Source: Brienomyrus brachyistius (taxonomy: Eukaryota; Chordata; Actinopteri; Osteoglossiformes; Mormyridae). Taken from it: 64,000 bases of DNA. The stretch lies in NCBI RefSeq assembly GCF_023856365.1, contig NC_064555.1:21028254-21092253 (forward strand), given 5' to 3'. Each line of letters starts with the position of its first letter. The first letter of the stretch is position 1. Positions 57,825 to 64,000 of the stretch are shown here, piece after piece. The position numbers and the translations under genes are program-made. The notes below the pieces were generated by a model. It searched no databases, had not been told where the DNA came from, and saw only the letters and a program-made list of their open reading frames with translations.

Positions 57825-60800
57825 GGCAGCCGATGCTCCGTGCTACGCGGTGATCGCTGGCGCTACGGCGGCTCCAGGCATCCCCCACCCCGCCCGCGTT
57901 ACATTCCACCCCGCTCCATCCTTAGCAGCGGCCCGCAGAAGGCTCGACGGGATCTGGTTGGTGGGAGGGTCCGAGCATCTGGCACAGATGCTGGAAAATG
58001 GGGTGCCATGTTTAAAAGAGGGGGGCTGCTGCAGGGCCAGGGGAATGTGCGAAACATACGAGCACCCAGCAGTTTTTAATGAAACCTAGTTATACATTTC
58101 AGTTTGCACTGGAAAACGTTTTACAATATCCACATATTCTTGTTAATAAGAAGGACATCCTGAAAGTATACCTAAATCACATCAATCTATCGTATTGCAA
58201 TTAAATAACCTTAACTCCTATATGCTCCTGGAGCAATTCATATTTAGTTAACTTTAATGATAGCTTAGCAAACGTGTCTCTAGGCAGCTTTCAGACTGCC
58301 ATGCTAATTGCTACACAGCAAAAAATAAACTGCAGGATTTGTAGCTTATTGTTCTTGCCACCGCATCAAATCACTGGTCTATACAGAAGTGAATACCGGC
58401 AATCAAGCTAAAAGCTTAACGCTATTATTCGTTTTTTGCCTTCCCGGTGTGCATTAACATGCAATTTACCTAAGCTTCGTTTACAAATGCATTCCATCGG
58501 CATTATTGTATGTTAAGATGAGATACACACAGAACGCATGCAATCATTTTATTATCAGAAGTCACATTATGCAATAAACCAATAGAGATAGTGGATTTTA
58601 AACTTGCATGAACAAGATTTTAAAATGATTTACTTTTTATGCCTGTCAAATACGCTGAAATAAATTGTAGGAAGAGTTTCAAAGATTGATTCTGTATTGC
58701 TGCAATGTTAGAGACTATATTAAAAACTTTGGTATTCTAAATTATTTCAGTGAAGACTGGCTTGGAAGCTAGTTTCAATATGATAGCATATAGCCATCAC
58801 CCAACCACCAAGTAGCTAACTATTTCTAGAGTCATACCAATGACCGCCATCTGGCGTGACACTCACGCTTTCGGACTCTCACGCAAGAAATCTTACAGCA
58901 AATCTGTATCATTCCATTATAAACCTAAAATTAGCTACACCAAAAGCATTGGGATAGTTCACAAACCCTACAGACTATTTATAAGGTATTACAACTGCTA
59001 CATGCATGTAAATGAGTGTGCATGCGTGTGCAGACTTCTCTTGAATTGAAAATCTCATGCCAGCCAGCTAACCAAAGTTGGCAGCCCTGCCACCAGCTGC
59101 TACTGTAAGACCTTGAGTTCCAAGACTAACATCTACTGCAACTATCGAGGGAGAACAAGTAGTGTGTGATTTGCTATACACTCTAGTACTTGAGTTTTGT
59201 TTTTGGCTTGATATTGCAACTCCATTTGCCTCAGTCTGGTACAGGATGATATTGGCACAGGCAAGGCGACACCAGTTCCTCAGAAGACCCTTCTCTAGCC
59301 TGACCTCAAGGAACCTGAGGAACGAGATGGTAGACATGGCTGCAGCTAGAATATTTCAACGGGCTGGCAGCCTCTAGGACTCACTCCCCTGCTGTCCTCG
59401 AGAGAGAGAGATGGGTCAGCGCACTCTTACATGGACTATAGATGGCTCAAAGCAGTGACTCAGAAGGTTTTGTGTCCTGTGCAAGCGTAGTTTAGCTTCT
59501 GACCTTAGAAACGACTACTGCCAGGTGGGTCTGGTACCAGCGGTGCAGCCCAGGACTGCTCTCAGCATTAGACAGGAAGTGTTGTCATTTAGCCGCTGTA
59601 ACAGTCGTCTTTTGAAGTTTGATGTTGTCACCTTAATCACATCTTCGTGCACACCTCCTAAATTGAGGAGTATATATAACCCGTGTTGAGTGCTAAGGCG
59701 TCTATTCCATAATCTGAAGGTCTTGATGGTTGAAGGAATTGAGTGACTCCACTGGAAGAGACTTCACTGCCTTGAAGCCACAATCATTTGTGGTGAAGGC
59801 CAGCTTGCCGAACAACAGGAGCCTGGATTTACAAGGGAAGCTGTAGTTTGTCACCCCAACCTCCCTTTGGGCCAAGTGGAGAGTTGTGTCATTGGAAGTA
59901 TTTCTGTGGTATATGTCTGTATGAGGGAGCCAAGGGTGGATTAGGGAACGTCTTTTATGGTAAATGAGTTTGTGTCTCTGTGGTCGGAGGTAGTTGTTGA
60001 TTATGTCAGACGTCACACTGAATTTTTCACTTCATTTCTTTTCAATTTGCAATTTTTTTCTAACAATTGTGGAGGGCTTTCCAACCAAACTGCACTAATT
60101 TTGAGAGATCCACCCTTGTTCTTAATGCTGCGATTGCATATTACATCTCGGCTCTTTGGAAAGCCGATGATAGCGTGTCTGGTCTCTAACTGCAGTCTCT
60201 CTGCCCCCACACTGAACAGCAGCGCAGGCAGGTAGCTATGCGGGTATTACACAAAACGATGAATGTGCTCTTCTGGCACAAGAAAGGGCTGCTTTGCATT
60301 GTCTTTTTAAAAACGGTATTTAATGGGTAACACTCTTGTACTTGCATTATTTCAACCACATGAATCTGAAAATGATTGTACTGTTCTGCTATCACACAAT
60401 ATGCCTCGATTATTATTTTTCTCCATTTGAGGCACAAACGTGCTATTTTTCTGTTATTTTGCAGTAATCAAATCTTGAAGGGGGGATAGATATAACGGCA
60501 TCTTTCTCGTTCTGCAGAGGCATTACATACAGGTTTTTGAAAAAAGATTATTTTTAGGTTGCTTAGCAACATTGACAGACTCTGGAGCTGTTAAGTCAAG
60601 CAGAATACTAGGGGATTCCTTAAATGCTGTCAGCTTTAAATGCTGACACTTGTCAATAGTATATTGATAGGAATATATGGATGGTTATTAAATGATCAAT
60701 GTATCATTTACTCTGATTGGTGATTTATTAGTGATTTTGTTATGGCTACACTTAATATCATGAATTTAAGTGCAAGAAAATAAAACAAATTTTTCAGATC

Positions 60801-63415
60801 TTCGTTTTGGGACCCCTTTAATCTCACTCACTTGCCACGTCCCAAACATGCAGAATATATCTATTCTCAACGATCCTAGAAATGCATCATAATGTGACCT
60901 TCAATAGTACAGTATGTTCACTTTGTTCCTATGCCCGTAATAGCTGCAGGCTTGTAGTTCTCTAAGTGGTTTATTTATTTACATAAAGTTTCCTTTCACA
61001 TATGCCCCTTACTGTGCAGTCCTCTAAAATATTTCTAGTTTTCCAGCCACTCTTCAGTATTCTTCACAGTCTGTTAGTGTCGAGCTTGGTCATCAAAATA
61101 AAACTTTAATATAACCTATAATTATATATAAGCCTTATAACATGTATAATGCGACTTTTTCATAGACATAACAGGCTTGCTTTCAGTCTGGCAAACATTT
61201 GGTGGAAAAAATATTAATAGAGTTTACTTTAGTATTACGGTTAGTTGGGAATAGCAACTACTTTTGCACATATGCTGCATAAATCGCTATATATGTTCAT
61301 TAGAGCGTTTTACGAATATTATTTTATTATTATTAGTGGTAGTAGTATTATTATTTACTTCGAAACCTTAGTCTATAGCCCGTTTCGTTAAGATTAAAAG
61401 CAAATTGCTTGCCCACAATATTTAGATATTTACTTACTAATAATTATGCATTATGTAAAATGCCGTTATAGCCGACAACAGTAAAGGTGAGAATGGTTTA
61501 ATATTGGGCGTTCGAAAAAACCATATACGGTAATTAAAAAAAATCAGTTTCAACTGCGATAACACCACACATCTGGTTATGCAAGGCGATGTATTAAAAC
61601 ATAAATTGCATAGAAAAATATCTAAAAAAAAAACAAACATCAGTATATGACCACTATGTTTATCACAGCAGTTAAATTGTTCTGATATTTATCCCAGACC
61701 GCAGTTTATAAAAACACCCTCTTGTGCAGCTTATTGGGTTAAACCATTGTCATTTAAGGTGAAAAATGTATCGAATGCGAATTGCTGTGGGGACAAAACT
61801 ATAATCGTTGGCCAAATAAGTGAGAATGTTTATACATATGATCTTGTAAGAGTACAAATAGCATTTTTTTATGCTTGTTAGTTTATTTATCTATACCGAA
61901 TCAAGTGATTCATTATCAAAACACCCCTATTGTGCGTGTGGCGGCGTCAACCGTAGCCTGCAATGGCGTTGTCTAGCGGTGTGCAGCGTTGCTCTTCTAT
62001 GTTAAATTGTCTCAATAGGCGGAGTACTGGACTACGGCTTGTGGTGGATTACAGGCAAGGCTGAATGAAGATGTGGGCTCTGGGTAGGGGTCTTATGAGC
62101 GCTGTCTATGTAAGGTGAATCTTACACCAGATATGCCACATGGAATATTAGATATTTGTCATAGCATCTTTTATCAACGATGCAAGGCACGTAAGTGACT
62201 CTTTTGTTTTGTACATTGTAGCAACAGCTTATGAGTGTAGCTATAGTTAACTTCTGCTTTTTTTGCTGACATTCTGCAGAATGCTTCCATGTGCGTTCAC
62301 TACACATTTTCACCATAAAACATAACCTATAGTTTGTTTGAGACTTAAATTATATGGTTGTTTTAAAACTGACATTTAATACGCTGAATGGCGGTCGCTT
62401 TTTGCTCGGTCTGGTGCTTATTCACTGTGCCGTACTTCAGTACGCAATTTTCATCCATAAATCGAAAGTTCACTCACAGTGTGGCATCTACCGAATAATA
62501 TGCTGGGTGGTGGTTCCATATACAACATACCCGTGGTGACTTCAGGTCATCCTTTATCTATGTAGTCGATAATAACGGTATCGATGGGTGTAGAATTATG
62601 TACCATCTATAGACTTGAGTGTAATAAACGGCATTATTAAAGCATGGACAGCAGGATTCATCAGCAGTGTCGGAATTGATGCATGTTATATATATATATA
62701 TTTATATAGTTGACGATATAGCCTAATGTTAACGGGGTATCGAAAATAGAGATAGGGATGTGTTCAGGTGCATCGGTAGAACAGCTCGATGCTTATTTAC
62801 CACCTATCAGCTACTTCATTGAAATGTCAACGTGAACGTACTAACTATTATATCCGAGATATGCATGGTCGACCTTTATTGACGCTGTATTACGCAGTAT
62901 CGAAACATGCACGCGAAATGTTTAAACGTATTAGGCTACTGGTGCTGCACGGTTATTGAAACTGCAGTGTGCAAACGGAGGTGCGCTTAGTTGTATATGT
63001 CTGTCTACCCGGATTACACTGACAGACGGGCGCGTTTGCGATCGGTATCGGAGGGGTGGATGATGCAGAATATCGTCCATGAGATACGGGTTACGGGGTC
63101 TCAGACGGCTCTGACGAGAGAAATGGCTCTGCAGCTAATACAATACAACACATTCACCTTTATCTCTGCGTGTTCATCATATTTATTCGTGAAACAAATG
63201 CTTATGGTTACATTAAGTGTATTAATTGACTTATGGACGACATATGTCTTTCACTTTTATATAAATATCTGATACAAGTATGTCAGGTCACACAAGGAAT
63301 TTTTCTGAGTCACTGCTTTGACCCTTCTATAGTAGACTGTATTTCAAGTTAGATAGACAATATACAGACAATGAACATATAATTAACAGACAATACACAA
63401 TATACACGCCATATG

Positions 63416-63472
<57 letters not shown>

Positions 63473-63833
63473 CAGACAGCTTTCAGTTAATGCTTCAGTT
63501 ATTTAAATGCATACTGTTAAAAAAAACAGTTGCACCTGTTTATTACTGTATTTTAGAATTTTTTTCTCTGAATGATTGACTTAAACATTGTATTTGGACA
63601 GTTACTTAATTTTGACTGAATTGTAACAGTGTTAAGTCTGTATTTTAGAACTGGTGGAGTGCAAAATGAGTTCACGTCCATCTGCACTGTTACGCGTTAA
63701 TATAATTTCATATTTAACCAGAAGTTTCTATCATTACCAGGTGAGTGTCCGATCGGAACGTTGCTTGGGAAATATGGAGAGCATGGAATGAAGGACCAGC
63801 AATGGTGAAGTCTTCACCATTCCTTAAACAAGC
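57825..63833. other. sgce-ppp1r9a intergenic region
   Basis: 57825-58040 is GC-rich with CpGs and is the likely sgce promoter. 59040-60000 is a complex, non-AT-rich stretch I cannot name. The rest is AT-rich with a TA microsatellite at 63419-63467. No gag/pol-like coding frame is seen, so no counterpart of mammalian PEG10. A 5' non-coding exon of ppp1r9a may lie here but cannot be placed. Confidence 0.65.
63419..63467. repeat. (TA)n microsatellite
   Basis: About 24 uninterrupted TA units upstream of the ppp1r9a coding start. Confidence 0.97.
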
Positions 63834-64000
63834 ATGATGAAAACAGAGGGTTCTGGGGAAAGGTCCACCCTGCGGAGTGCTTCTCCCCATCGGAACGCCT
63901 ACCGAGCCGAGTTCCAGGCCCTGAAGAAGGCCTTCGACCAGCCCAGGCAGGATGGAGAACATAAACACAAGGACCCAGAAAGGGCCAAGCAGCCGAGAGG
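63834..64000 (+). CDS. ppp1r9a: Neurabin-1, N-terminal part of first coding exon (cut by window)
   Basis: Two adjacent ATGs (63834 and 63837) open a frame that stays open to the end of the window (55 codons plus two bases). It reads KTEGSGERSTLRSASPHRN, then AYRAEFQALKKAFDQP. Human neurabin-1 begins MLKTESSGERTTLRSASPHR, NAYRTEFQALKSTFDKP (from memory), so the identity is clear. This is the actin-binding N-terminus of a synaptic scaffold that also binds protein phosphatase 1 through a later RVxF motif and PDZ domain, both outside the window. The match begins at the second ATG. Confidence 0.93.
   Translation, partial: MMKTEGSGERSTLRSASPHRNAYRAEFQALKKAFDQPRQDGEHKHKDPERAKQPR

Noticed and set aside
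62991..63272. 93-codon frame upstream of ppp1r9a
   Set aside because: No recognisable domain, no splice context that joins it to the neurabin start, and AT-rich ending; treated as chance.

Overview
The window is nuclear DNA of a ray-finned fish (teleost or close relative). It holds intron-rich vertebrate genes, fish-type interspersed repeats, and the vertebrate gene order col1a2 (+) - casd1 (+) - sgce (-) - ppp1r9a (+). Gene identities come from translating exons by eye and comparing with remembered vertebrate proteins. No search was run.

Layout. 1-1421 is a 26-bp minisatellite with a higher-order duplication. 1422-7235 is gene-free col1a2 upstream DNA with a few simple repeats. 7242-30765 is col1a2, encoding the alpha-2 chain of type I collagen: conserved promoter, 5' stem-loop over the start codon, about 51 coding exons, a triple helix counting to exactly 1014 residues with no Gly-X-Y break, and a full C-propeptide. 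30766-33800 is intergenic with a LINE remnant and a DNA-transposon fragment. 34162-43304 is casd1 (Golgi sialate O-acetyltransferase), 18 coding exons and 792 codons with the Ser-Asp-His triad intact. casd1 and sgce converge tail to tail across 43305-46316. sgce (epsilon-sarcoglycan) runs on the minus strand from 57824 down to 46317 in 11 coding exons, 416 codons. 57825-63833 is intergenic, with nothing resembling the mammalian retrogene PEG10. The first coding exon of ppp1r9a (neurabin-1) begins at 63834 and runs off the end.

The genes do not form one pathway. col1a2 makes extracellular matrix, casd1 modifies sialic acids in the Golgi, sgce is a membrane glycoprotein of the dystrophin complex, and ppp1r9a is an actin and PP1 scaffold. 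They sit together through ancient synteny. Introns and flanks carry several families of palindromic, MITE-like elements.

No new biological system was found. The points most worth a second look are: seven 49-bp tandem repeats that copy the 3' splice site of col1a2 exon 19 into six decoy acceptors; a Pro at the position following the classical collagenase scissile Gly775; the C-terminal helical cross-link Lys at 930 rather than 933; a lost intron; two very small candidate exons; and an unusually long in-frame open 5' leader on casd1.
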